64,000 bases of DNA from assembly GCA_013397435.1 (NCBI GenBank), contig VZRG01000773.1, positions 16,278 to 80,277 on the forward strand, in the 5' to 3' direction. The DNA is from Erythrocercus mccallii. Taxonomy: Eukaryota > Chordata > Aves > Passeriformes > Dicruridae. Below, piece after piece: positions 37,300 to 50,900 of this stretch (position 1 is its first letter; every line of letters starts with the position of its first letter). The notes under the pieces are model-generated. The model ran no database searches and had not been told where the DNA came from. It was given only the letters and a program-made list of their open reading frames with translations. Position numbers and translations under genes: made by a program.

Positions 37300-39400
37300 G
37301 AGTTTAGAGTACAGCCAACATTACCACATATACAGCCATCAACTCCAGATCACTTCAGCAAACAAAAGTTTACAGAATCTTTCATTTTCCAAACCAAGTA
37401 AATGTGAAGAGCAGTACAAAGTAGTAGTGTCTTGTTTCTGCCTCTTCATGTCTGAAAAACACCCTGTCTCACAGGCAGTGTTAAAAAGATTTGAATGATA
37501 GCAAAAGATTGAGCTGGAAGCTTTTCGATGGCAGGTGTTTCTTTTAGAGATCTGCTGACCTGCTGAATTCAGAACACTTCATAGGATTTTCTTACATCAG
37601 TGAAAGCCTTAGGATAAGTTCATAGAATCCCATTCCCCCACCACTGTCCTCCTGTGCCATCCTGCAGGACAGAGCCCTTGGTGACATCAGAAAATGTACC
37701 AGATGTGTGTTCTTTACCAAAGAATGTGCAAAACATACAAGCTCCTGACAACTGAAAACCTTCCTCTGAAGATCTCAACATGTTGAAGTATCCAAGGTGT
37801 ATTTTGGCTATAAGATCTACTACTTAACTTTCCTAAGAGATATGTTTTGATACGATGATGATGGTTCAATTTCAGGACACTGATTAGCAGCATTTAGAAA
37901 TACATGGAAAAAGCACCATTCCCTCCGAGACTTAGAAATTTCTCCTAAATCCATGTTTTTTTCCATGGGCTCTGGTAGTGACATTTGTTTTCACAAGAGA
38001 AGGCTACAGATACAGCATTATTCCACATATAACACCCCTTATTACATGGCATCTTTAGATTATTTTATCATTTATCTGCTAGCTACTTTAAATACCCAAG
38101 CTGCATAATTTCCTGCAGATGTCGTGTTGGCTGTGATGCTATCTGAAGCCAGCACAGTCTCTTTTCACTGGTGAGGAGAGGAGCTGGCTCGGGGGGTCTG
38201 GGCTCCTTTTCTCAGCGCAGCTGTGACACTGCTGCTGAGGAAATTAAAATAGGAGCTGCTGAATGCTCCCTTGACTCCTTGCTGCTCCCTGTCTATCCTC
38301 TGTGCTTATCAAGACAAAAGCTGAACTCCTTTTACTCCAGCAGTAGGAAAGAGTTTTCTCCCCTTCCCACCATTTCGCTTCAATCCTTGTAATTTTTCTT
38401 TTCTGGAACCTTCAGCAGGGCAGGGGCTGCTGAGATGAAATTTGTTTAATATATGACACTTTCCTACCAGCTATTTCTCACCTAGCACACTGTAGTCTCT
38501 CAGCTCCTATTGAGACTTCCCTCTTTCCCCGAGGGGGAAATTGTAAAAGCTATTTTGAATAGAAATTTAATTTAAATTATTCCCCTCAGTACATGGAGGA
38601 AGGGGAAGAAGAAATTTTAAAACCTTTCGGTTTAATCTAAAGGATAGGGTTCATAGCTGCAGTGTTTTTTAAATCTGATTGCCTTATTTCCTGTGGGTGT
38701 CTCTGAAGCAAGGAGAAATCTACAGTGAAACCCACAATTTTTTATTCATTTCTATAAGATATGTTTCCATGTGCATATAAAGCCATTGATTTGCTCCAGC
38801 TAATATGAGCTCTGTGAAATCACCTTAACAGATCATTCACACAGATTTATAGTGGCTCCTTAGAGCATCCTGGAGAATGACCTGGATAATTTAGGACTAT
38901 TTTTCCTGTGTTTTATTGTGCCCACATTTGTCTATGCTTTATTCTATGAATTATTTTCTACATTGTGTCTTCATTTTTATGCAGTCAGACCCATAAACCC
39001 CTTTTTTCCTCTAAGAGTTCTGAAAGCAGTTTAGAATAATTTAAAAATGTCACATTGCAAAGCATGTTCGACTCTTCAACTCTTCTTAATCACCAGTGAG
39101 GATGGTAAATCAAGTGAAGCTTAATGCTAGATCCCTTTGTACCATCCCTGCAAATAGACCATACCTCGTTCAGTGAGTTTCCAGACATGGCTGTGAGTTT
39201 TACTGAGATTAATTGAAATTAGTTTTCCACACATGTACAGAATGTTACAAAACAGCGAGCACAAAGTTGGCCATAGCACTGAACACAGTAAAGGAGGAGG
39301 ATCGAGATGCCAGGAGGCATCTGAAAGCTCTCCAGAGGGAACACCTCCTGGGCGCTGCTGCCATTCCCAGGACATCACACTGGACATGTGAGAGCCAGGG
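37300..39400. other. AT-rich interval without recognisable features
   Basis: No exon or known repeat could be supported between the relict P450 exon and the LTR. Confidence 0.5.
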
Positions 39401-39479
39401 GAAAACCTGAAACAACATACCTCCCTCCACCTTTCTCTTCCCAGGTCCAACTGGCCCCTGCTGTTTTCTGCTGCTGCTT

Positions 39480-40090
39480 TGGGGGTTTTGGATACACTTC
39501 AGCTTGAGTCCCACATGCGTCCAGAGCCACACTGCTCCTGCCACCGCCTCAGGGCTTTTGGCTACACTTTGTTTGCCACCCCGGGTCTGCTCACCTCTGC
39601 TGTTCCGGCTCTGTGGTTCCTACTACAGCCCGTTTCACCATCCGGAGCGGCACTGAGACCGGCTGCTCCCTGCGAGTTTTGCAAGGGGAGCCGCTCTTCC
39701 CTCTCTCCTGCCACCATCGCCACATGGTGGGTGAGCTCACGCCACAGCGCCCCCTGCAGCTGCGGGGGAATCATCGCACCCGCCCTGCCTGGCCGGGAGC
39801 CACCAGCGCCCCTGGTGGCGGTGAGCGGAACTGCACCAAAGGGGAAGGTGCTTGACGGGCGAGAGAGGGATGGGACTGGGTTTGTAGTTCTGTAGTTTGG
39901 TGTTGCTGCCATTGATGTTGTTTGTTTGTTTGTCTTGGTATATAGGCTAGAACTGTTACTCCTTTCTGCATATCTTTGCCTGAAAGCCCCATAATTTCAA
40001 AGTTATAATAATGTGGAGAGAAGGGGGTCATATTTTCCATTCCCAGGAGGGTTCCTGCCTTTCTTGGCAGACATCTGTCTTTTAAATCAA
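39480..40090 (+). mobile_element. GC-rich endogenous retrovirus LTR (passerine type)
   Basis: The plus-strand 3' half contains TTTGTAGTTCTGTAGTTTGG, a TGTTTGTTTGTTTG run, then GAACTGTTACTCCTTTCTGC, CTTTGCCTGAAAGCCCC and a closing CTTTTAAATCAAGACA. I recognise this series from ERVL-type LTRs abundant in songbirds. The 5' half is CpG-rich and includes two CTCF-like motifs (39746-39760 and 39805-39819). The minus-strand open frame at 39562-39912 lies wholly inside it and should not be called a gene. No internal retroviral sequence follows, so a solo LTR is likely. The 5' boundary is uncertain by some 100 bases. Confidence 0.55.
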
Positions 40091-41951
40091 GACACAGGTT
40101 TATTGGAGAGAAGCAGATGTGGGTGGACAGGGTGGAGGAGAACTGTGGATAAAGCTGGAAAGGAGGCTGAGTAGGAATGTGTAGACCCTGGATCATATGC
40201 TGCATGGAGTAACAGGCTGGATTATTTATTACAGCTGCTGCTTTGTGAAAGCCCTCTGTACCCTCATTTCCCTTCTAACCCTGCAAGCCTGCCAGTGCTG
40301 GATTGTGCTGAAGCAGACCACTGCCAGAACTACAAGGCATGCCAGGATCTGGTCAGTTCTCACTTCTCTGTAGTAACATTCTCCTCCATTTTAAACTCAG
40401 GAAGTTCAGATGTAACACAATGATTTAATTATAAATGCTTTATATTACAACATAAAACTACATTTGGTCCTCAATAAAAAGTTGATGCTAAGTTTACAGT
40501 AATGTTTCCAGGCAGCTCTACTCAACTCCAACATTTGAATCCTTTCCAAAAGTGATTTGCATACAAGAACTCTCCAGCACTTCACTTTAACAAAGTTACA
40601 GGTGAACTTGGCTGTTACCTCCAGCTGTGTGCTCAAACTGTCTATTTTTGAGTTGAATCAGTGCCAAGAAGCAGCTACCTTAAATAACAGAGATTTTAGA
40701 ATTCCTGCATCACATTGTCTTTTATGTCTTGTCTCACATTAAATCACCTCTAGTGTAACCTCCATGGGTACTGTGCTCTTCTTTCCATAATCTGGACCCT
40801 TAAAGAACAAATAAATGAGATTTTCCAACTCCCTCCTGAAAACACACTGGTGATTGTTTTCAGTTCAGCATGGATTCCTCTACTAATACTTGTGCAGAAA
40901 AAACAGGAGAGAAGCTTGGTGTCATCACATCAAGGTGAATCCTGAGTAGAGTTTATATGGATAAAGGGTAGGTGGGAACAGGAACTGAAAGAGGGCAATG
41001 GAGAGTTGAATGGAAAACAGGAAGTGTGGTGTGGGTTGCAATGAAAAAAGTAAAGGGCACAGAGAAAATGGAGACTATTTGAGTTTTCAGGTAGCCCCTA
41101 GAGGATGCCTTCCAAAGCCCTACATTCTTCTGTCATGGAGTTATCAGTGAAACTCACAGGCAAAGTGACTCTCTCATCTCACACTCAATGCCTCATTCAA
41201 GCAGGATTGATAATGGGTGTGATTCTACATCATTAAAAATAAAATACTAACTAACAACTTGACAGTATAATATAACTGTAATTAGCCTGCAAAGTCACAC
41301 ATTCGCATTGATTGTAAACAGCAAATTTAAGTTTCTTTCTTCAACTATAGAATGACTTTTCACAGAGCATATGGGAGATACTTAACCTCAGATTCAGATG
41401 TGAAGGCACCTGCATTCTAATGTGTTTCCTGGGATTTGGGTGATAGGTTTGGTTTGGGTTTTTTTTTGCAACTTGTTGACAAAATAACTGGCTAAATTCA
41501 AGAAAATAAAATCAAAAGAGAGCTTTAATAGTGTGCTTTCCACAGTCAAATTACTTGAGGTCATCAGGACACTCACAGAAATGGCACCTACTCAGCTCTT
41601 GTTGACATACTCTGTTGAATTTTCCTGAGGTTTGCTCAGGACTGAGCATGAGGATGATTTTGCTTGACCAGGACAAGGAGACACAGCATGGCTTCAGCTG
41701 GAAACCACAGCATCTGGCATCAAGTGCTCTCAGAGAGGAGAATATGGTTAAGATCCCTGTGAGAATATCTGTGACTTTCACAAAGACCAGATCAACAAAA
41801 AATACTGTTAGTCTGGATCTTGGCTTGCATCCACTTTCTGAGTAGCCCTGGGGTAGACTAATATCAATAGCCAGAAGGAGGTTTGTACTCTTGGGAGGAA
41901 ATTCACGGAGGTAAAGGTGGCTGTCTCATGCTGGCCTGTGGCTGCTGCAGC

Positions 41952-44900
41952 CTAGCGTGGAATGGCACAAACCCTGTAGGGGTGGGGCTGCAGTGTGCCC
42001 CCAAAAATGGGCTCAGTGTTGATCTTTGTCACTCCCTCAGGGAGCCGGAAGGTGAACGCCCGCAGCAGGCTGGCAAGGAAAATGAAGAGTTCGGTCCTTG
42101 CTAAGTGCTCCCCTAAACACACCCGGTGCCCTGCAGAGGGAAGAGGGGAAGGACAGTGAGTATCTAGGAATTTTTCAGTTTCATGATCACTTAGTTCATT
42201 CCTGTTGAAAGCAGAGGTGAGTTTTGTTCTGTTCAAGGAGAGCACCATGAAAGCCACAGAACTAAAACTATGTGAATTCTCTCTCAAAAAGATCCCATCC
42301 AATATCTTATATTAGGAGACACAAAATGAAAATTTCAATTAAATCCGTGAGCTGCCAACATAATTTTTTTCTTGACCTGACAGAAAAAAAACTATTTTGC
42401 TTTTCCAGATGGTGCTGAACTTCAGGACCATACACAAAACATCTGCCAGCTGTTTGCACATGCCTTGGTGAGTTAACATCAGCAGAGCAAAATTACTTAG
42501 TAGTGGCATTTGCAGTTGAACAGAGGCTTGGTCACTTTATAGGCAAAGCATGAGGCCTACTAGTTATGTCCCAGGATTCCCATTCCTTGGCACCAATGGT
42601 GTGAGCAAAAAAGGTGAATATTACATCCACATTCCAGATAGCAGACAAATATAAGAAAAGAAAAAGCCATTTGAATTTCATTTGAAGAAACCACTTCTGT
42701 ATGGACATTTAAGTGACTATCAACAAACTACAACAAAACTGTCAGCAGGAACTTTACTGCTAGGTATGATTACTGTCTGTGCATTGTTACCTTGTTTCCT
42801 TCTTTTGCAACTGGATTTTCAGTTCTGTAAGCAAGAATGTAATCCTGTGTTTATTAGGATGCCGTCTGCTTTTCTTTCAGCTTGTTTCTTTAAAAGGGAT
42901 TGCAATTAACTCCAGTACACACAGGACAAATTACTTCTCAGGAAAATAACTACATGTAAAGAATACTAGAGACAAAACCTGTGTATGACTGCAGCATGCA
43001 ACCGGCCTGAGAGGTTCAGGAGTTTGAGTGGGATTCCCACCACAGTGTCCTCTGAACAGTTTGGGAACGTACAGCACAGAAGCCTCTCCTTTGGCAGAAA
43101 CAAGCCAGGAATGTTCTTTAAAAGCAGCAAACAGCAGAGACAGAAGATGTTATCTGAAGAAATACTATAATCTCATACTTCTGTAAAATACCATAATCTC
43201 ATATTTCTGTATTCATCATCTCATCTGTCAGATCAGTTGAAACTGTCAGTGCATTTACCTGCTGAGAATGGTAAGAAAGCTTCTCGAGGTATAAAGTTTC
43301 CTTCTTTATCCAGAAAATGGCCGGGGTTGAACTGTCGGGGTGTCTCCCACTGTTCAGGGTCATACAGAACAGATGCTATATTTGGTATAACAATGGTGCC
43401 CTGCAAAGAAGAAACTGTTGTTTCAGTTCCAACTACTAGTGCCTGTCACCCATCAGTTTATGCCTGATGGATAAAACTGTTGCTTGTTGGCATTTGGGCA
43501 AGTGCCAACCTGGGCAGGGATGTCTTAACCAGTGTTTTGGCAAACCAGTTTCTCCTCTCAGTCCAACCCCTGCCAAGCAGAGCTGGTCTCTGCAATTGTG
43601 ATGATGGGCAGGAACTTGAGGCTTCCCTGGCAGAGGTCTTATCAGCTGTGTGAGCACCTACATGCTAAGTAAAAGACTTCTTTCATTCCTGCAATCACAA
43701 ATAGTAACTCTTCCCCAGGCACCACATTCCTGAGTTTATTAGAGAGTAGTTTATAGATGGAAAACTGGTTACAAAACTAAATGCCTCTCTGCCAAAGAAA
43801 GAGCAGAAGCTGAAAATGTGTCTGTACCTTTTTGACAGGGAATCCCAGTAGTGTTGTGTTCCTCACACACAATCTGGGGACGCCAACAAAGACAATGTTG
43901 CTGAAGCGCTGAATCTCATGAACCACAGCATTTGTGTAGGGCAGTCTTCTCCGATCCTCATAACAAATTAACTGAGAAGGACCCAGGACAACATCCAGCT
44001 CCTTCTGCACTTTTGCTGTGGAGAAATATTCACCACTTCAGAGAAGAAAAATGCATAAAATACTTTAGCTGGTCGCTTTTCTTGGAGCAACAGAAAAATG
44101 TATTATTTCAACATAGTACATTTAATATGTGATTTAATATTATTTAATGCCTGAGTTTAGTATAGGATAATGAAAATAAACAGGAAAATCCCACCACTCT
44201 CACCTTGGATGTCTGGATTCACCACCATAAAGAGCAGTCCCCAGTACAACGTAGTGCTTGAGGTCTCTGATCCACCAAGGAAAAGATCATTTATGACATA
44301 TACCAAATTATCTTCATCGTACTTGGGCTTGGCCTCCTCTTTAGACTGTAGGTGGTGATAAAAGTTGAAGTTAAAGCATAAAAATTTGGTTATCCTGTAT
44401 GCTCTCTGTGTGAGAGCTGTGAGACTTCCGTAGCTGGCATGTGCATGAAGAATAGTGAAAATTACAGTTTTTGATGCATACTAAGAATTTAGTAGTTTCC
44501 CAAATAGGCACAGTAAGTCTGCATTGCTGTTTTTCATGAGGTGGATTACTCTTTCATCACAAAAAGGCAATTCTATTCTTGATGACTTAATTACAAAAAT
44601 TTCAAAGCACACTACAAGTTTGCAGTTAGCCTAGAGTACACTTATAAGCAAGTGCCCTACAACATGTACTCCTTGGCCTTGATAACTAATGGTTCTAGCC
44701 AATGCCAAAGGAAAACATATCTGAATAAAAGGATTTCAACAGACCATTTTGAGAATAATTTCTTTTCTCAGTTCAGGATAAATGTGAACTGATGGGCAAG
44801 AGGTACCCACGTATTTCCTTCTGGATAATAAGAGAGTAAAATTAAAATACAACTAGAGAAAATACATTGGGCAAAAGCATTTTCAGACAAACAGATGGCA

Positions 44901-47900
44901 ATGAATTGCACCACTGACACCAGACAAAGCTGCATCTTTGCCTCTAAAATGTTTATTTTAGTAAATCTTGTCATACTCACTCAGATACTCAGTGTAAGGT
45001 GATGTATCAAGTCCTTTCAGAGCCCATGAGCCAACACTGTGAGAACAGAGCAGCCTGACTAGCTGAAAGCTTATGACCAGAGGTAGAAACTACGTAAACT
45101 TCATCTACCCTAGGAAAGAGATGTTTCTTTTACCTCCTGAAAAGTTTGAAGAAGAAACCATGGTGCTCTTGGCAGAGACTCTCTGGCTCAGAGTCACCTC
45201 CTACTATGGAAAATAACAACCTGGGCAGGGAAGAAGATTAATGCTGATTATGGTATTGTTTGTGAAATTGTTTTCTAGGCTGTCCAATTTGAATACAGGG
45301 GCCAAACCAGTCACGCCCCAAACAGTGGGGAAATCAGAGGTAAAATAGGAATAATGATTGCCTGCCAAGGGAGAAACCAGACAGTTATCTGGCACAAGGA
45401 CAGCCAGTGCTGGAGGCACACACACTAGATCCCAAAGAAGCATGCCTGCTATTTCAGGGCAGTTATTTGTGCATGTGTATTTAATCCCACTGTAAACACA
45501 AGCCTTGCTGTAGAAGACGAAGTGGTCTACCAGAGTTATGTAATCTACAGGAATAAACTGTCTCATATTTATTACAGGATTGAAGTATACTCATAGATAT
45601 TTATAGAAAGCAGACAAGAGCTCATGGGTTCTCCTCCTATCATACTTGATGGTAACTCATTTGTGTAACCAAAATACAAAACTGGATGCCTTTCTGAGAC
45701 ACATGAGTTAGTAAGTCCAAGATATTGTATTGATGTTAAGAAGCTTATGAAATGTAAGGAACTATGGTGGAAGGGTCACACTGGGTGATTTAATGGTCTG
45801 TTTGACCATATACTTCATAACAGCATGATCAGCCAGAATGAACACTTACTTTCTCAATCTCAGCCAGGTAAAAGTCAATGAAATCCTGTGGTTCAGCTGG
45901 TATCCCTCTCTCTACATGTCTTCTGATCTCCTTCCTTGCAAAAGAACTCAGGACATCATAGCAAGCCAACACCTTCTTATGAGGCCCAGGGAGGTGACAC
46001 AGCAGCCAGGGCAGGATTTCGTACATCTGCAGGAGTGACACAAAAGAGGTACCATGAATTCTCTGTCACTGACAAAGCTGCCTTTAGACACACCAAAAGT
46101 CTGAATTGTCCTGCCCAGAAATGTTGACAGTGGAATAAACAAATTAGCATTGCTTTGAGTAGACTTTTGCCATCACGTGGGAAAGCTTTAATAGTGATTT
46201 GACACAATTCCAGGGATCAAGACAATTCTGACAACACTCTGCTCATGCCTCTAAGTTCACTGTGCTAGTGAAGATCACTATATGATCTCACTCCTGCACA
46301 GTTGGAGACCCCAGCTCCCACATATTCAAAATGTAAGGGCATCCTTTCTGGATACCATGGGGCTACTAAGATTAACAAGTCTGCAGCCTCAAGTAACTGC
46401 TGGAATTTTTGGAGCTCACAAAAGGAATTATGGTCTGGGTATCGCTCTAAGATAAGGGCTAATTTACTTTTCCTAGTTAGAGTCCTTGTGACTGCTAAGG
46501 AGGAATAAGGAGCGATAATTGTTCTGATGATTAACAATATTACATCCTCAGCCTACTGGGTGTAATTACACATGCATTTGTCAGCTCTAAGTATTGTCCT
46601 CTGTCCTAGATAGTTCTGTCTGTGCAGCATCTGCCATTCCACCCTGCCCAGCAAAGATCAGTTCTATCTCTTCTCCTTGTTCTTTCAGACCTAACAAGCA
46701 AAGTTTCTCTAATTTTAAGTGACAGTTTAGGTTACTTCATTACCATTTCTCCAGCTTTGTTTCCCTTCAGAATCACAACAAGAGATGTCCAAGACCCTAG
46801 AATATGTCTCACAGACTATTACACTTCACTACTTACCCTACTACTGTAACACTTCACTGGATCTCAAAGGAAAATAGTTCTGGAAATACCGTAAGATCCT
46901 GTTTGCCTTTTTCATGCTGTTACCTGTTAGTTTACACCAATCCCTTTCCTCCTAACCTTTGCACTGAAATGTTGTAAACTCTTAGTAGGTGAGCTTAGAA
47001 TAATTAATCTTATTAATTAATCTCATTAATTCCTAAAATGTTTTGTAATTTCATTTTGTACTATTACAATTTTTTCCATTCTCATAACTCCAATCCACAG
47101 TGCTTACAAACTCTTGCAGCAGGATATCCTGAACCTCCTCTGTATCTTAAGGTCTCCTGGTTTTGATCATCCACAAATTTAATCTACTTTTGTATTTTTA
47201 ACTGTGGAAAAGTTGTATAGTGCTAGTCTCATATGACAGATTTATTGAGTAGCTTTACTGCCACATCAGCATTTTAGTTTGCCTTTCCCTATAAAACTCA
47301 AATGGCAATTAAATTTGCTATGCAGTCCACATTCCCCATTACACACAGCTTGTCCCTCTTTAAGGGTCTAAACCACAAAGTGTAATTCATGAGGAATACC
47401 TCAAGTGCACTTCAAGATGCTTCAAGTGCAAAGTTGGTCTTTATGGTGTTTTGTGGGAAGGAGCTACAAAAAAATCTCTGACAGAACTTGGACTGGAAGA
47501 CTGTCAGAGAATGTACATATTGTTTTTGCAATGTCTGAATGGTGAGCTATAACACAGTAAGGAAAAGATCAATAATGAATATTTTATAATTTTTGAGGTA
47601 GGGGAAAAAAGAAAACTTTCAGCATATGATTTGTAGTGATAAAAAGCAGAAGAGTTCAATAATACCCATTTTTGATGGAGAGAAGTAAATACAAGTGGGA
47701 AGAGCAGCACTGCAGAATTCAAATATATTACCAACTCCAGTCTCAAAATAAATTTAGAGGTTTCTATTAATAATTTCAGGAATACCAAAGGACTTAAAGC
47801 CCCTAAGCTTGCAAAAATCCCAAGAGAGTTCCTAAAATTGGCCTTAAAACCAAGGATGCAGTCATAAGGTCCCTCCCCAAGGACAGTTCTTAGCTGCCAG

Positions 47901-50900
47901 CCTACTTTTGTCTGTTGCTCTGTATTTAGTGAAGACCTATTTTTGTATCTGCTGTTTCACTTTCTACCTATTTCAGAAAAAAACAGCATATGATTTACTC
48001 ACCTGATGAACAAAGCTGCCTGCAAACCTGAATATTTTCTCTGTAGCATGGATCAGTTCATGGAAGGTTTTGTCGTCATCAGAGAAGTGATATCCAAAAA
48101 CCACAGCACAAATTACATTTGAAATGGAATGGAAAAGAGGGAAAGAAGGATCCACAGGTCTTCCTACAAACACAGTAATTGGAATTCACTCTCAGTGTTT
48201 TTTGCAAGTGATCCTTATACAGATAGGACTAGACATTATTAAAGATTTAATAAAATGTTCTCTTTATCCAGCTGGAGTGTGAATGAGGAGTGTGAATTAA
48301 TGAAAATAAAACATAGTCTTAGAACAAAGAACACTGTTAAACTGTTTCCTCACAGCTCTAAAACAATTTCACAGCCCTTCCTGTGAATAAATGTTGCACA
48401 GCTAAGATCTGTTCTAGGGTATCACATCAAATCTGCTGTCCTCAGCTGTGAGGAGGAAGAAAAGAGAGAATGTGAGAAGAAGTAGTCCCACTGGGGATGA
48501 ACTAAGGGAAGTCAGTGACAGATGTTCAAAAATGTAAAAAAGTAATTACAAGGAAAACCTGGATGAATGTGGGAAGGTTTAAGAAGAAGAGCAGACAGGA
48601 ACTGCAAAATAAATATAATGAAACAATTACAGTCTCAGCTGTGAGCAGTAGGTCGTATCTCTGTCTGATGATTTCTTCTAAAGTTATGAAACAGATATTC
48701 ATAAAAAGTGATTTGGATAGAAATCATCCTGTCATGGACTCTAGGATTAACCTGATAATCCACTGAAGTTCCCTCCCACCTCCTACTTTCTCTGTTTCTC
48801 TTGCCAATAGTTACTTAGCCAATAGTTACTTAGCCAGGTAGACATTAAAATATGCAGGGAACCCAATGTCACTGAAATTTAAGGGAATTTCTAAGCTCTG
48901 CAATACCCTTCAGTTACCCATGGCAGGCAGCCTGAGAAGGTTTTGGCTGTGCAGTTCAGCAGCATTGTGTTATTGTACAATATATCAGGGGCAAATTATC
49001 AGCCCATGGAGGTGGAATTTCAGAAGTTTTCAGCTTTACTGGATGTATGAAGAGCTACATAAGAAAGAAATATTTGTGATTCTAGGCTCTATCTGCTCTT
49101 GTGCTTTGGTAAGTTTAGATATATCACCTAAAAGGGGTAGGTAATTTTGCATACTGAAGATAGGGATCCATATCCAGACTGAAAAGTGCTTGATTTCTTA
49201 GCAGGTAAGATACCTTTTAGATTCACAAAAAACTCCACCAGGTGAGAGGCCTCCTCTTGCACTCGATGCTCCAGGCCTTTTTTCCCCATTCCTAAATTGC
49301 GTAGAGTCATTATTCCGAAACGTCTCTGCTGCTTCCAGGAGCGACCACTCGCAAGTATAATACCTGAGGGTGTTTTCTGGCATGTTAATATTTTCTATAG
49401 ACATGAACAATTCATTTAAATATTATAAAATAAGTGGAGTAAATCAGGGAATACACTGATACCAGTATCTTTAGGTGAAATTATTGGTAACCAAAAATCA
49501 TAGCCAAACATAACCAAACTTTAACTAGACCACTGTTCTTATTATTGAACGTAGTTAATAGTTGAAGAGAGCAATCTAAGGATTTTCTGACTGCTTCATT
49601 TCTTGATGTCCTAAAAAACCCTGAAACACTTCAGGATGCCTTTTTAGAAGATCTCCTTTAGCCATACTCTAGTAATCACGCTCAAGACAGGAATAACTGG
49701 ATGAATTTCCACAGAGTAGAGTTCAGGACAGGGTGTGTTTGTGGAGATATAGATCAATTAATGTGATGATTGTAGGTTGAGGTGATGAAGGTGAAAGATA
49801 AGGGACATTTGGGCTCTGCTTTATACTGGAAGAGACAACAGTCCATTAATTTTTAGACTGCACTCCTCGTCATCTGAAGCAGCCCTGCTGCTGTGAGGGT
49901 GAGGCTTCACCCAGCTTTAAACAATCTGTGTCTGCTTTGGTCTAGCAAATGCAGGGGGAGGAAAAAAAGACTGCAAACTGCTGGAATACTCTTAGAAGAA
50001 GTGGATTTTCCTGTGTTGAAAGCATTCCCACAATCAAAGGGTATTCACAAAATGTTTGAAAGTGTCTGCAAGTATAGAAATGCGGATTCTGAAGTAGGGT
50101 TTCATAGGTCTCTTTCTCATCATGGAAAGTGTTCAGCAACCATAATGTGTATGGTTACCAAACAAGCACTGCATTTATGTGATGTGCAGCAAAATTATGT
50201 GTACCACAGTGGATTAATCTGTGATGAGGGCAAGATTGCTGAGTTCTGGGTTGTATCACATACAAACATCTTGAATACAGCAAAAAGGTCAAATAGAAAC
50301 AACCTGGAGTGTTTCCTAGGCTAGGGAAAGCTCAGTGCAAAAAGCACCATGGCAAACAGTAAGATATTCTCAAAAGCCAGTGGAGGACTTGAACAGTATC
50401 TGATGGAAGATCATTCTGAATGGGAGGGCAGAGTCTAACAAGGCAGAGTAGTTTTCAAGTCAACATTCCTTTACACTATTAATGGCAGGAAAATCTCACC
50501 TTTTCCTTTGGCCAATGCTCTAAAGAAAGGTGACACCAGCCTCCCAGAAACATCTTCAGGGTGTGTGGTCATGCCATCCTTCACTGCTTGAAATCCATTC
50601 AGTATAATCACTGGGACCCACCCAAACCACAGAGTGTACATGCTACCATGAGTTTTTGCCAGCTGTAAATGGAAAAAGTGCCAGGAAAAGAACAGATGAA
50701 TCTCTATATATAGATCTTGAACAGACACTTCAGCTGCTATTCACCAGCCCAGTGGACAGTTTTGTGCTGAAAGCATCATCCCCATGCATATAGTTGTAGC
50801 TAGAGGCAGGAAGAAGGTGTTTTGCTGAGAATAAGGCTTTCAGCAGCCAATTTTATTTACCCCAGGGGGAAGTTATTTTCTTTTCAAAGCACATTCTGCA

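Noticed and set aside
39562..39912. 116-codon minus-strand open frame starting MAATPNYR.
   Set aside because: It lies within the LTR-like sequence and includes conserved LTR segments, so it is not a host first exon.
46265..46537. 90-codon minus-strand open frame inside P450 intron 4.
   Set aside because: It has no family resemblance and no splice context, and the P450 reading skips it with canonical sites and phases.
49893..50324. 143-codon plus-strand open frame inside P450 intron 2.
   Set aside because: It is antisense to the gene, resembles no known protein, and has no promoter or repeat signature; a chance ORF is likeliest.
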